Made by a program: the position numbers and the translations under genes | The notes under the pieces: generated by a model | Databases searched by the model: none | Seen by the model: only the letters and a program-made list of their open reading frames with translations | What the model was told of the DNA's origin: nothing | In this document: piece after piece, positions 1-9,140 of the stretch | Numbering within the stretch: position 1 is the stretch's first letter | How the letters are laid out: the number at the start of each line of letters is the position of its first letter | From: Symbiodinium natans | Lineage: Eukaryota > Sar > Dinophyceae > Suessiales > Symbiodiniaceae | Length of the DNA: 64,000 nucleotides | Direction of reading: 5' to 3' | Assembly (NCBI GenBank): GCA_905221605.1 | Contig: CAJNDS010000413.1 | Coordinates: forward strand, 250,001-314,000

Positions 1-2290
1 GTGCAGACCGTCATTTTTGGCAGAATCATGCACGTGCAAAACAACATCAACGCGGTAGTTTTTCAGCAAACGTGAAATAGTCCTAACCGAACGAAAGCAT
101 TTATCACTGCCTAGACCCGGCAGCGACGCGTAAACAAGCACCCTTCCCCCCTCGTCGCAGAGGGTTTTGACTTGTCTGACGGTACGGTAGGCTTCGTTTT
201 CGGTGAACTCATGGACATTGACTGTTGTAACTCCATGAAGCTTGGGCACGGACTTATCCCCACACACAATTACGACACCTTTGGGCGCAGCCGGCCTCGG
301 CGTAGGCCGGGCTGCAGCAGACGGCGAGCCAGTAGTTGGGCTTAGCCTGAAGCCCGAGTGTTGTAGCTGCTGAGACAGTGTCGAACCGATTTGGGGAAAT
401 CCATGAGGAGTATACGCAATGATTGAGTACCTGTTTCCAGTCCACGGGAGAACAACATGCTTGCTAGTCGGGGAGAAGAACAAAGGTTTGTCCTTCTTGG
501 TGAAAACGGAACCCCAGATTTCGGAGCCATTGGGAAGCTGTTGTTTAGTTTGAGGTGGGTTCCCAAGCCCCTCAACCCAAAGTCCTCCGTCCTGAAAATC
601 CCCGAATTGGATGGCAAGGTTCGTGCTGTCCTGGAGGTTTCGACTGTCAGTGTGGAGTTTCGACTTAGCATTCTTACTCGTTGCAAGGGACGCCCAAGTG
701 AAGTCAGGACCAGCATGCTTGGCGACGAACGCATTGAGGAACTGACACGTTTTGGGGTGTTGTGTAGTGGAGCGCGTAAGTCCTTGCTTTCCACTGAACC
801 AGTACAAACCCCAGGAGTGATAGTACGAGTCCTCGTCAATCTCGAGCTTGTTCTTCCTGGTTCTACTTATTCGTTTTGGTAACGCCTGAATGATTCTCTC
901 CGCAGTACAGCTGCGGAAGTCCGACTTCTCCAGTGCCTCGGTCGCCAAGGCCTCAGGGTCCGGCCGACCGGTAACGGTGGCTGAAATTGAGGGTTTGGCT
1001 ACCAAGTGGCTATCAGAATCCTTTCCTTTAGGGGACTTCTTCTGATCCGGGCAAAGCACATGGTTAATCAATCTAAGTGCATGCAACCACTTGGTCCTTT
1101 CGGCGAAGGGTTTGGTGAAGATGTCGGCAACTTGTTCGGAGGTGTCGGCATTAACCAGATTGAAAAACTTTCGTTCGAACTGCTGCTTCAACCAGCCAAA
1201 TGAGATCCTTTGGGTGCGATCGGTGTGCCTTAGCTTCTCGCTGTCACCCTTCAAAAGGATAGTGATTGTGGCCTGGTTGTCTTCGAGCACCTGCACTGCG
1301 AACTTGTCGCTGAGTGCGACATTAAGGCCTTGAAGATCAGCAACAGAACGTCCTTGGGGGTTACCACCATACCTAATTTCATCTAGCTCAGGGTCGATTC
1401 TAGCGACAATATCATCCGTGTCAAAGCGAGCCTTCTGTTTCGGCCGAGCCTTGCGGCTGGCGGGGTCAACAGAAACGTGCTTCCATAGGAACAACCATAA
1501 GCTCAAGCTCGGGAGTCCCTGCGCTCTGACACCATGATTTGCCGACACGACTTCACTCTCAGTGCTCGACATCGTAATGCTAGTCTGCTTCTTTGAGAAA
1601 GCATTCAGAGGATAGTATGTGTTGGGCCCTACTAGGTACAATGCACAGCCGGAGGTAGACTTGTTGTCGTGCTCCCCGGACCAATCGGCATCACAGAATA
1701 ACCACAACTTACAATCACTCACGCGATCCCCGATGAAGCCCTGCATCTTAAGGTCGAGAGAAGAGTTGATGTAGCAGATTAGGCGGTGTAGTCCGACATC
1801 GCAGTCACGCGACCATTTGGTCACCCTAGAGGCTAAACTCTGTGTGGCACGCAGGAGATCCCACCTTGCCACGCGGGCTGCGAAAAGAACTTTCATTAGC
1901 ACACGACTGGCAATGGGCTGTAGCCTGCCCCCCTCTTCTTCTCCTTCCGTGGGCCTTGCCACACGGTTTTCATGAAAAGGAGTAGCGGCATGCACGAGGG
2001 AGTTTTTGTCGACCTTCGCGAGTTCACAGTACCTTTCAACACAGGAGATGAGGAAGTCCTTCATGTCATACGTCATGACATTTACCGGCTTGGACATGGC
2101 TGGGACTGCTTCCTCACTGATGGAGTCCATAGCTTTAAACCTGCTCTGCTTTGCCTCGCGCTTGGCTTCGGTTTTGGATCTAGCGGCAAGGGCATGCTTA
2201 AAAGTCTTCGGGCTCAACAGTTGTGATAGGGAAGTAGGTCCTGCCCGTCCACCAAGTGTCCTGGCGCTTGGCTCCGTGCAAGTTGAAGTT
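1..2290 (-). CDS. RNase H of copia-like pol, fused to a 2OG-Fe(II) oxygenase-like domain and an unknown tail
   Basis: I translated this frame through and found no stop from about 2290 to base 1. RNase H is at about 1080-1740: DADWSGE (first Asp, 1681-1692), SSTESE (Glu), LEDNQAT (Asp) and ADIFTKPF near 1105-1128, which is the usual copia RNase H end. Another ~370 codons follow in frame. At about 385-800 there is an H-x-D pair (LHTDSRN; His at 652-654, Asp at 646-648), then a glycine turn DFQDGGLWVEG, a second His (SKHVV, 457-459) and an Arg nine residues on (430-432). This is the ligand order of 2-oxoglutarate/Fe(II) dioxygenases. The final part (1-300) alternates beta-like and helical segments (GVVIVCG, GGRVLVYASLPG), perhaps Rossmann-like. 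RNase H is secure; the oxygenase call rests on motif order only. Confidence 0.85.
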
Positions 2291-4660
2291 ATCGTGAACA
2301 ACCGATCCCCCCTCAACCTCAGTGAATCTTTCGGGTGAAATGTTTGGGAAACGCTGAACGTCATGTTCGTCGGGAACGTACAACCTTTTGCGAGGGTAAA
2401 GATGGTGGCGAATAACAGCACCTAACTCTGGATCGACTTCCCAAAAGTCCTCCTTCCGAGTCGGCTCGGGGTTTCCCCCAGCTGCAGGAGTTGCCACCTT
2501 CTTGTCAAAGACATAAGCGAACGGATGTGCTTCCCTCGGCAACATGACCTTTGATTCCTCAAAATGATTGCACCCAAAATACCTGCCAAAAGGTTCAGGG
2601 GGATCTAAGTCTATGACATCGCTGATGGTTTTCCAGCCCTTGCTCATGTTTTCTGCCGGGCCTGCCATCTTGAAGTCGTCGACATAAACAACAAGAAGAA
2701 GATCAAGTTGTGGATGGTAGAAAATGGACTGCCATATCTCAGGCAAGACAGCGACCCACCCAGCAGAAGTAAGCTGCTTCGTACAGTGCTGCTCCCAAAT
2801 CCCTCCGGAATCGGGATGACCGTAGAGAGCTAGCATCAGCGGGCAAACAGGGTCTTTGTATTTTGTCCACTCTTTTGGCCACCTGTTTCTAGGCAGCCTC
2901 ACCCACGTCTCGACGCCTTTGAACAGGGCCTGCGTGTATGCTTGATGAGCATCGGCCTGCTGCTTGCTGTAGCCAGGCTGACTTCCGAAAACGTCAATCA
3001 CCTTTGCGGCCTCCATGCTAGCGGGGCTAGATCCGAGTTCTGCAAAGATGGCATGATCGTTGTGTTCGTCGGAAACCCGGTTGCCCTGGAATACGCTTCG
3101 GCCCTTCCACTTGCGATCTGGGTGCCCTTTCGGTAGCTCGGACCCCTTAAGGCTGCAAATCTCAAAGATCCTGCCAAAATGTGCTTTTACCCCTTTCTTC
3201 TGGGCTTCACTAGCAACATCGGAGTACTCACGAACCTTCTCGGACAACCAGCACTGCTTATCAACAAGCTTTTGCCACTCTTTGTCCAGTGCAGCTTGGG
3301 CATCAATGTTGCTGTTGATCTCCTTTTGTGATACAACCCTAGCAACAAGTGCGTACTGGAGCTGAGCGACCTCACAGAGCTTATCAAAGTACATTCGGCT
3401 GAGCTTCTCGCGATGAGGTTCCTGGACCCTAGGTCCAACGGGCATTGCTGGGGCAGCATCCCTACGCTTTCTCTGTTCTTCGGCTTCTTCAAGTTCAACC
3501 TTCCTGCGATACCTTTCGATGTCGGCCTCACGCTGGGTCCTAGACATGGAGGTCCAGAACTCAGAGGGAGTATCAGGAGGTCTCTTAGAGCCCCTCCTGT
3601 TTCGGACAAGTCTCACGCCATCCCAATTGTACCCCTGTGGTACCTTGGAACCATCGGGCATCCTGTTGGGATCATGAGGCTTCCATGTTGGCTTGATAGG
3701 TTCAGGGGCGCTACTGGAGCTCGGTTCGGGAGGAGCTAAGGGCTTTGGTTCCCCTACCTCTTTGTTTTCCCTCTCCCTAGCATCGATTTCGGCGCATCTC
3801 CGATCGAGCTCATCCAACGGGTCCTCTTCTCCTTCAGGGACGTAGTCGGCAAAAAGCTGTTCGATGAGATCATCTTCGTTGAGGTCAGTAGGCTTGTGCT
3901 GCTCAAAGCAATTCTGATCATCAAGCGACGGAGGTCCTTTGTCTTCGATGGGGCTAGCAAGAGGGAAGGTAAGTTCACCTAGCGGAAGCTCCATGCGTTT
4001 GACTCGGAGGATCTTGAGGCTGTCGTTCTCGAGGGCATCACGGCATCCCTTTACGGGCGCTACAAGGTATTCATCCTTCCAGATGAAGCCTGGCTGAACA
4101 TGGTACCCCAGAAAGATGCCTTCCTCTCCGGTTGGTGCAAACTTAGAGCTACCTGTAACATTTTGCTTCGGATTATTCCAATAGATGATTCTAGCGCCAA
4201 ACGGTATGGCGAGGCCACTGAATTCCTCATCAAAACGATCTACCCAAGGAACAGTCTCAGTGTCGAATCGCTTCGAGGTGTTCAGGGCCATGGTGTGATG
4301 CTGTGCGGCCAAAGGCCACATTTTATCAGGAAGCCCCGCCTGGAGAAGGTTGGCACGAGTGCCTTCGAGGACAGTCCTGATCTCTCTCTCGATGACAGCC
4401 TTGTTTTGATCAACATAGGCTCGAGAGGTATTGTGCCTGCAGCCAATCCGTTTAACAGCATTTTCAAGCTCAAACGCATTATCGGAGTACACTATACCGA
4501 CACTATCCTCAACTTGAAGAAAGTGCAGCAAGTTTTCGTAGCACTCCTCAGCGTTCTTGGAAACGGCCGGGTAAACATACCTGAAGTTGGACCAGACATC
4601 CTTAACCACGAATGCAACCTTTTCCCCCTCGAACCCAAAAGTCTCGGAAGTCCTTCGTGA
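2198..4660 (-). CDS. pol: Integrase core and reverse transcriptase of copia-like pol
   Basis: The segment begins with the integrase core. VYSDNAFE carries the second catalytic Asp and AVIEREIR the catalytic Glu about 30 residues later. A long acidic/proline-rich linker follows (about 3450-3960). The reverse transcriptase occupies about 2450-3300: the fingers and palm include AHQAYTQALFKG and the active-site motif YVDD (codons at 2676-2687). These enzymes copy element RNA into cDNA and insert it in the genome. The frame stops at a TAA at 2198-2200, inside the stretch GACTTTTAAGC; the protein clearly continues in another frame into RNase H. The ATG at 4735 that would open this frame encodes out-of-frame sequence, so it is not a real start. 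Confidence 0.93.
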   Translation of the reverse strand, partial: SRRTSETFGFEGEKVAFVVKDVWSNFRYVYPAVSKNAEECYENLLHFLQVEDSVGIVYSDNAFELENAVKRIGCRHNTSRAYVDQNKAVIEREIRTVLEGTRANLLQAGLPDKMWPLAAQHHTMALNTSKRFDTETVPWVDRFDEEFSGLAIPFGARIIYWNNPKQNVTGSSKFAPTGEEGIFLGYHVQPGFIWKDEYLVAPVKGCRDALENDSLKILRVKRMELPLGELTFPLASPIEDKGPPSLDDQNCFEQHKPTDLNEDDLIEQLFADYVPEGEEDPLDELDRRCAEIDARERENKEVGEPKPLAPPEPSSSSAPEPIKPTWKPHDPNRMPDGSKVPQGYNWDGVRLVRNRRGSKRPPDTPSEFWTSMSRTQREADIERYRRKVELEEAEEQRKRRDAAPAMPVGPRVQEPHREKLSRMYFDKLCEVAQLQYALVARVVSQKEINSNIDAQAALDKEWQKLVDKQCWLSEKVREYSDVASEAQKKGVKAHFGRIFEICSLKGSELPKGHPDRKWKGRSVFQGNRVSDEHNDHAIFAELGSSPASMEAAKVIDVFGSQPGYSKQQADAHQAYTQALFKGVETWVRLPRNRWPKEWTKYKDPVCPLMLALYGHPDSGGIWEQHCTKQLTSAGWVAVLPEIWQSIFYHPQLDLLLVVYVDDFKMAGPAENMSKGWKTISDVIDLDPPEPFGRYFGCNHFEESKVMLPREAHPFAYVFDKKVATPAAGGNPEPTRKEDFWEVDPELGAVIRHHLYPRKRLYVPDEHDVQRFPNISPERFTEVEGGSVVHDNFNLHGAKRQDTWWTGRTYFPITTVEPEDF

Positions 4661-5312
4661 TGACATGGTCAATCGTGATGTGGTCCCCGAATTTCTTGGA
4701 TGCGATAGTGCTCGATCCTCCCTTCTTTCGTGCATGAGGGGCCATCATTTTTGCCCTTTGGCACACTTTACAGAAAGGATTCTTGGGTCGATGGGTGAAT
4801 TTGTGGGCAGCAGTCTCGGCTTCCAGCCTAAGTTTTTCGGAACCTCCTACGTCATCGGGCGCTTCATCGTGATCACTATCAGGTTCAGGTACGGGATTGT
4901 CAGGTGGTCTTTCGAAGATCGAAATTGAGAGGATGGTCGGCTCTTCGAACTTAGCAACCTTTTGCGGAAGCTCTCTCATGTCGACCTTGTTCTCGATCTT
5001 GGACCATTCGCCTCCCCTGAAAACCCAAGTTGTCCTGATCACGAAGCTAGGATGTCTCGACGCAGGAGTCCTGAAGGCTTTGGGTCTGTGTCCGATGATT
5101 ACCTTACGGTGTTCTTCAGTTGCAGTCCAACCCGTTTTGCTTAGCTGTTCTTTGGAAATGGCGATCGGCGGCACCTTGGAAATTGCATCGCGGACCTCAG
5201 GATCAAGGTGGTTACCTGGGTCCTCGTCTTGTTCGTCTTCACCGGCGGGATGTTCATGCGCAGCACCGGCGAGCCCGCAAGGGCCGCTATCTACTGAAAA
5301 AGCGAGCTGCCC
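4625..5312 (-). CDS. Protease-integrase linker and integrase N-terminal zinc-binding region
   Basis: The frame runs from the C-run break at about 5312 to a break at about 4625, where five G followed by four A (coding strand) adjoin the shift. It encodes an acidic linker, then a Trp-containing segment, then an H-x3-H...C-x2-C site (HKFTH, then FCKVC, near 4750-4800) typical of the copia pre-integrase/integrase N-terminus. The end carries FGDHITIDHV, whose aspartate is the first residue of the catalytic D,D,E triad. Continuation in the next frame is immediate (EGEKVAFVVKDVW), so this is one domain split by a frameshift. Confidence 0.82.
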
Positions 5313-6760
5313 CCCTGGCTGAACACCGGGGAGACAATGTTACTCTCCTCTTCGATAGCTGGAGTGGCAACAGAGCCTTCTGCGATCACAGGGACCCTGC
5401 CTTTGAGTTTGCACTTCAGCTTCCTGCCGTCGGGAGTGACAAAGAAAGGGACCTTCCCCGCATGCCAGTGGAAGTCATAACCCTCATCCATGCATCTTCG
5501 CCCGACAGAGCAGACAGGAGGAGTGCTTTCCAGTAGATAACACTCAACTGGGAGGCTCAGTTCAGGGATGTCGACTTTGACAGATTGATCCCCGAGTACT
5601 GGGCCATTCGCTGTGATTAGACTCACAGGCCTTGATGCAGTTTTGACCTCGACGCTCGGGTAGTGAATCCTCAGATCCTCCTTGCTAATGAGGTCTTCCT
5701 CGCTACCAGTGTCGGCTAGGAACTCTAGGCCGGGCACTATGCCTGAGCAGGCAGGTGCGGGGGTGCGTTCGCATGACTCACATGTCAGGTCTTCACACAT
5801 ATAACCACACTTAGTAGGTACATCGTTCGTCATGCTGATCACCAATGCCTCAAGTTGCTTAGCTTCGATCCTGGCACGATTCTGTTCTTTCATGCTCGGC
5901 TTGGGGCAGTCCTCGGCGGTGGCGTAAGCCACGCTGAAACGACGTTTCCTCCTGATGTGCCTGAAGCCATCACCTTCCACAGGAATGGCCTTCATGACAG
6001 GTTCATCACAGAAGGTGACCTTCAGTGGCTCTATCTTGAAAGTAGACTTGCCTACCCAGGCCCTAGAGGATGGTTCCGGGGCAGTCTTCCTCCAGTTCCA
6101 TGCCACTGCAGCAAAGCGAGGGTACTCTGGGAAGATTTTCTCTACCCTAACCTTGCTCTTAAGTCGCCGGACATTGATCGGGCAGTCGCTGCCTGGTGCA
6201 AACCAGCCTGTTCTCTCTACGCGATGGTGTCTGATTAACACTCCACCCTTGAAGTCGACCTCCCATGTGTCCTCCAAGGGGCTTGGTTGCACAGCAGGTG
6301 CTGCGAGGCAACACGCTGCTGCCTTGTCCCTGCTCTTAGACCTACCTCGGCTTTTCGGTCTCCTAGGAGCGGGCGAGGGGGATCTAGGCTTAGGATTAGT
6401 GGGATCAGGGGTGGCAGCAGCCGCCTTAGCTTTCGCAGCTGCGGCTGGCTTCTCCTGGTGGAGAAAACGACAGTTCTCGCCCTTGTTGCACTTCCCTTTC
6501 TTCCAGAAAGTACAGACACGCTGAATTCTACCTCCGATCTTTGGGGCTTTGTCAGGCTTCTTCGAGTTCGGTGACTGGGACCTAGTCTTGTGGAGGAAAG
6601 TGCATTTGTCACCACGAGTACAGGTACCTTTCAGAAAATCGTAGCATACTCCCTTCGGGCTGCTTGACCTCTTTGGGGAGCTGGCATTGCTACTTCGCGA
6701 GCGACTCGTGCTCCTAGATGGCGATCTACCTCTCACGGCCACCTCGGCTTGAGGGGCGAG
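5291..6760 (-). CDS. Nucleocapsid-like region with two CCCH zinc fingers, followed by aspartic protease
   Basis: An Arg/Ser-rich segment (6660-6760) precedes two zinc fingers of pattern C-x7-C-x5-C-x3-H, one at about 6597-6655 (CYDFLKGTC...CTFLH) and one at about 6467-6527 (CTFWKKGKC...CRFLH). A second basic Arg/Ser/Pro block follows. A retroviral-type aspartic protease lies at 5470-5740, with the catalytic loop LADTGSE (DTGS codons at 5702-5713). Known copia gags usually bind RNA through a CCHC knuckle, so CCCH fingers are a substitution. The frame closes at 5291 just after a run of six C (plus strand, about 5310-5316), and the similarity continues in another frame. An upstream open stretch of the same frame up to 6910 overlaps the previous segment and is probably not translated. 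Confidence 0.85.
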   Translation of the reverse strand, partial: LAPQAEVAVRGRSPSRSTSRSRSSNASSPKRSSSPKGVCYDFLKGTCTRGDKCTFLHKTRSQSPNSKKPDKAPKIGGRIQRVCTFWKKGKCNKGENCRFLHQEKPAAAAKAKAAAATPDPTNPKPRSPSPAPRRPKSRGRSKSRDKAAACCLAAPAVQPSPLEDTWEVDFKGGVLIRHHRVERTGWFAPGSDCPINVRRLKSKVRVEKIFPEYPRFAAVAWNWRKTAPEPSSRAWVGKSTFKIEPLKVTFCDEPVMKAIPVEGDGFRHIRRKRRFSVAYATAEDCPKPSMKEQNRARIEAKQLEALVISMTNDVPTKCGYMCEDLTCESCERTPAPACSGIVPGLEFLADTGSEEDLISKEDLRIHYPSVEVKTASRPVSLITANGPVLGDQSVKVDIPELSLPVECYLLESTPPVCSVGRRCMDEGYDFHWHAGKVPFFVTPDGRKLKCKLKGRVPVIAEGSVATPAIEEESNIVSPVFSQGGSSLFQ

Positions 6761-7052
6761 ACGGGCGCGTCGGGGCAGGAGCCCCAAACTTGTCCCCGTG
6801 GGACTTGGCGATCCTGTCTCGGTTTTTCCTGACCCTTTCCCTGGTAAGCAAGTCCCTAATCGACTGCAAAAGGAAGGAGTAGGTGTGAGAGGCAGATCCT
6901 TCCTTGGCACGGTCGTAAATCTCTAAGTCATACTTCATACGACTTGACTTCCTAATCTGTCTGAGCAGAATATCTCGTAGTACCATTTCCTCAGGGACAT
7001 GGCTCATTCCTGCAATGACACTCTCCCAGTTGTGAAGAAACGATGTGAGGTC
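6726..7052 (-). CDS. Gag continuation after frame break
   Basis: This stretch continues gag in a shifted frame: DLTSFLHNWE directly follows the residues encoded just upstream, and a helical charged segment ending in RERVRKNRDRIAKSHGDKFG follows. No independent start is needed; internal methionines are incidental. The frame closes at 6726, where the Arg/Ser-rich sequence continues in a third frame from about 6760. The product would be the C-terminal part of capsid and the linker to nucleocapsid. Restoring one continuous frame needs a one-base change at each end. Confidence 0.7.
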   Translation of the reverse strand, partial: DLTSFLHNWESVIAGMSHVPEEMVLRDILLRQIRKSSRMKYDLEIYDRAKEGSASHTYSFLLQSIRDLLTRERVRKNRDRIAKSHGDKFGAPAPTRPSRPSSRGGRER

Positions 7053-8593
7053 TGTTGAAGGTTCTCAACTGAGTAGAGTGAGCCCACTTCTTCGTTGGTT
7101 TTGAAGTGTTGTTCGAAGAGGTAAAGAACCTGACGACCCCTCACGGATCTCATTTGGGCGGCCTCGGTTTCCTTGAAGTTCAGGATGTGTCTACCGAGGT
7201 CTCCCTTTGCGACCTTACTGAGTGCAGCGAGCAGCTTCGTGTCGAGAGTCACAAACTTTCCTGGCTCTCTTAGCTTTTCGTGTGATGCGTTCTTGTCATA
7301 GACTTCAAGTATCCACTCGAAAGCATCATCGGGTCTATCGCTGGCCGCACGAATAGCTTCACGGGTCGCAGTCTTCCATGACCTGTACGTTTCGGGATTT
7401 GGGAAGTCTGGCAATCTAATGCTCTCGGCTTCCTTCACCTTTGGTTTGTCGTCTTCAGTCCTCTCACCTTTCATGAGGCGAAGGTTTTCGAGGATTGCTG
7501 CCTGCGTTGCGAGCAGAGTCTCTGAGGTCAGACCAGTGGCCGGCATCCCGGTAACGGGTGCTGCAGGATTTCCTAGACCCGGAGGGGTCGTCAAGGGTCC
7601 TGCAGTAGGTCCTGCAGGCTGAGCTGAGCCAGCCGCATTCGCACTGACCGGTCCACCGATCGTCTGTCCTTCTGAGGGCGCTGCAGCTGCACCAGCTTGG
7701 GGCTGTTGTGCAGTTGTGTTACCTGGATTCATCTGGGCCAGGAGTCCTCGCATGCTAGAGCTCAACATGTTTGGCGTTACCACGTTCGGTGCAGAAGGTG
7801 CACTAGGAAACACAGGGGCTTGTTGTTGTTGCGATTCTTCTGCGAACCTAAGTGCCCTTTCAGTGGCCAACAGCTTGTCCTCAATTTCGTCTTGCTGTTC
7901 TTTCGCAGCATCCAACATCGCATCGAATTCTTCCTTTTCGGTTCTTTGGTAGACCTGGAAGTTTTCTTCGAACTCCGAGAGGAGGAACTGCGATTGTTGT
8001 GCAGCAAAACTGTTGAGTTGTTGATGATACTGCTCTTGCATCCTTTGGGCGAGAAGCGCCTCTGATTGTGAAACGTTTTGCTCAATGCTTGCAATTCGGG
8101 CTTGCATTTCGTCAAGCTCTTCGATTAATCCAAGTTCCCTGGTGGCTGACCGTTGCTCGAACCTCGCGAATCGCTCTTCGCACGATGCCATTCGAGTAGC
8201 ATGTACTCTTTCGGCGAGTTCCTCAAGGTTCGAAACACCTTGTTCATTTGCACGGGCCTGTTCTTCCATGGCCAGTGTGTGTCTTCTCTCCGCTTCAATC
8301 TCTAAGAAACTTAGCTCCGTCCTAAGACGTGCTCGGTTCTCATCATGAACATGAAACACATTCGTCTGCGAAAAGAAGTTCGCCGCCATGCTGAGGTTCC
8401 GACCATCATGCATGGACATGTTAGCGAAGTTCACTGCTTGAGGGTACGACTGTTGATCTAGGTGCGTCTCTGGTGCCCCTGCTCGGCTTCCCGTTGCCGG
8501 GAGCAGCAGAGGTAGTCCTGTACGTTCTGTAGCTGCTTCTTCGGCAGGTACAAGTTCAGGTGAAGCATTCTCCAGGTTCGCATCCGCAAGCAT
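7004..8593 (-). CDS. gag: Retrotransposon gag-like protein, N-terminal part with long coiled coil
   Basis: The frame starts at an ATG at 8591-8593 and runs 529 codons. Residues about 85-255 are rich in E, Q, A, R and L with heptad-like spacing, as expected for a coiled coil. Residues about 260-350 are a low-complexity Pro/Ala/Gly/Gln linker. Residues about 375-515 hold a charged helical block beginning with the run RLPDFPNPETYRSWK, which resembles the capsid region of copia gag proteins of the UBN2 type. The expected role is self-assembly into a particle that packages element RNA. The last ~12 codons look out of frame, because the similarity continues in another frame from about 7052 downward (continuation begins DLTSFLHNWE). 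The frame assignment is seen directly; capsid function is inferred from position. Confidence 0.8.
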   Translation of the reverse strand: MLADANLENASPELVPAEEAATERTGLPLLLPATGSRAGAPETHLDQQSYPQAVNFANMSMHDGRNLSMAANFFSQTNVFHVHDENRARLRTELSFLEIEAERRHTLAMEEQARANEQGVSNLEELAERVHATRMASCEERFARFEQRSATRELGLIEELDEMQARIASIEQNVSQSEALLAQRMQEQYHQQLNSFAAQQSQFLLSEFEENFQVYQRTEKEEFDAMLDAAKEQQDEIEDKLLATERALRFAEESQQQQAPVFPSAPSAPNVVTPNMLSSSMRGLLAQMNPGNTTAQQPQAGAAAAPSEGQTIGGPVSANAAGSAQPAGPTAGPLTTPPGLGNPAAPVTGMPATGLTSETLLATQAAILENLRLMKGERTEDDKPKVKEAESIRLPDFPNPETYRSWKTATREAIRAASDRPDDAFEWILEVYDKNASHEKLREPGKFVTLDTKLLAALSKVAKGDLGRHILNFKETEAAQMRSVRGRQVLYLFEQHFKTNEEVGSLYSVENLQQTSHRFFTTGRVSLQE

Positions 8594-9140
8594 TGTAGGC
8601 TATACGGCTGATAACCTATAGTTATCAGGGAAACTCCAAGGTGTAATCACAAGCACTGAGTTGGGAATACCGTTAAGCCATGCAGGAGCGAACGCTCTAT
8701 TTTCTACTGCAGAGGGCTTGCGAGGTAATGCAACGGGACGATATGCACATGATGTTAAAATGCAAGGGTTATCGCAATGCAAAATTACAGGGTGTAGAGG
8801 TTGCACAGCACATCGAAGCACTGCTGGCAAAGAGGCTGAAAAGCAGAAACTAAATGAGTTGTGGGCACCTCATCTTCAGGGGGGAAGGGCGGTTTGGGGG
8901 GGGCATTGGGGCGTGGCGCAAAAACTCCTTTGCTCTCGATATCTCTATCGATCAAACGTCACCAAGTTGGGGATGACTTTGGGGCCCAAGGCTGGGGGCT
9001 TCCGTGTGCAAAAGCCTGTTGCCCTGTTCTTTTGAACCCACCGCGTGAGCTGGCCATCCGAGGCCCTGTATAGGATCGCAGACTGTACAACTGATCTGCG
9101 ACTAGCGAGATCAGCAAAAGCAACTCTGGTTTCATAGGTG
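8594..9140. other. Retrotransposon upstream region without recognisable gene
   Basis: This stretch lies upstream of gag on the minus strand and downstream of the transporter at 9141. It holds a perfect 8-bp inverted repeat at 8608-8628 and G-rich runs at about 8879-8910. It may contain the untranslated leader or LTR of the retrotransposon, but no LTR ends or target-site duplication could be matched because the other end of the element is outside the window. Confidence 0.5.
8608..8628. repeat. Perfect 8-bp inverted repeat with 5-base loop
   Basis: CTGATAAC (8608-8615) and GTTATCAG (8621-8628) are exact reverse complements around CTATA. The hairpin sits about 15 bases upstream of the gag ATG on the minus strand, in the expected leader of the element RNA. 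Confidence 0.8.

Larger units (their letters stand above)
1..8593 (-). mobile_element. Ty1/copia-like LTR retrotransposon, internal region, 3' end outside window
   Basis: Reading the minus strand from 8593 to 1, the order is coiled-coil gag, CCCH zinc fingers, aspartic protease (DTGS), HHCC zinc site, integrase with D, D and E, reverse transcriptase with YVDD, then RNase H. Integrase before reverse transcriptase is the Ty1/copia order. The reading frame changes five times (near 7050, 6760, 5315, 4625 and 2200), often beside a homopolymer. The copy is therefore either decayed or carries sequencing errors; long open stretches between breaks argue for a young copy. The frame is still open at base 1, so the polyprotein end and 3' LTR lie outside. 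I could not identify a 5' LTR or primer-binding site upstream of 8593. Confidence 0.93.

Noticed and set aside
4602-4735. Methionine at 4735 as the start of a separate pol protein
   Set aside because: The first ~35 codons are the wrong frame of the integrase region; the real protein enters from the upstream frame at a frameshift.
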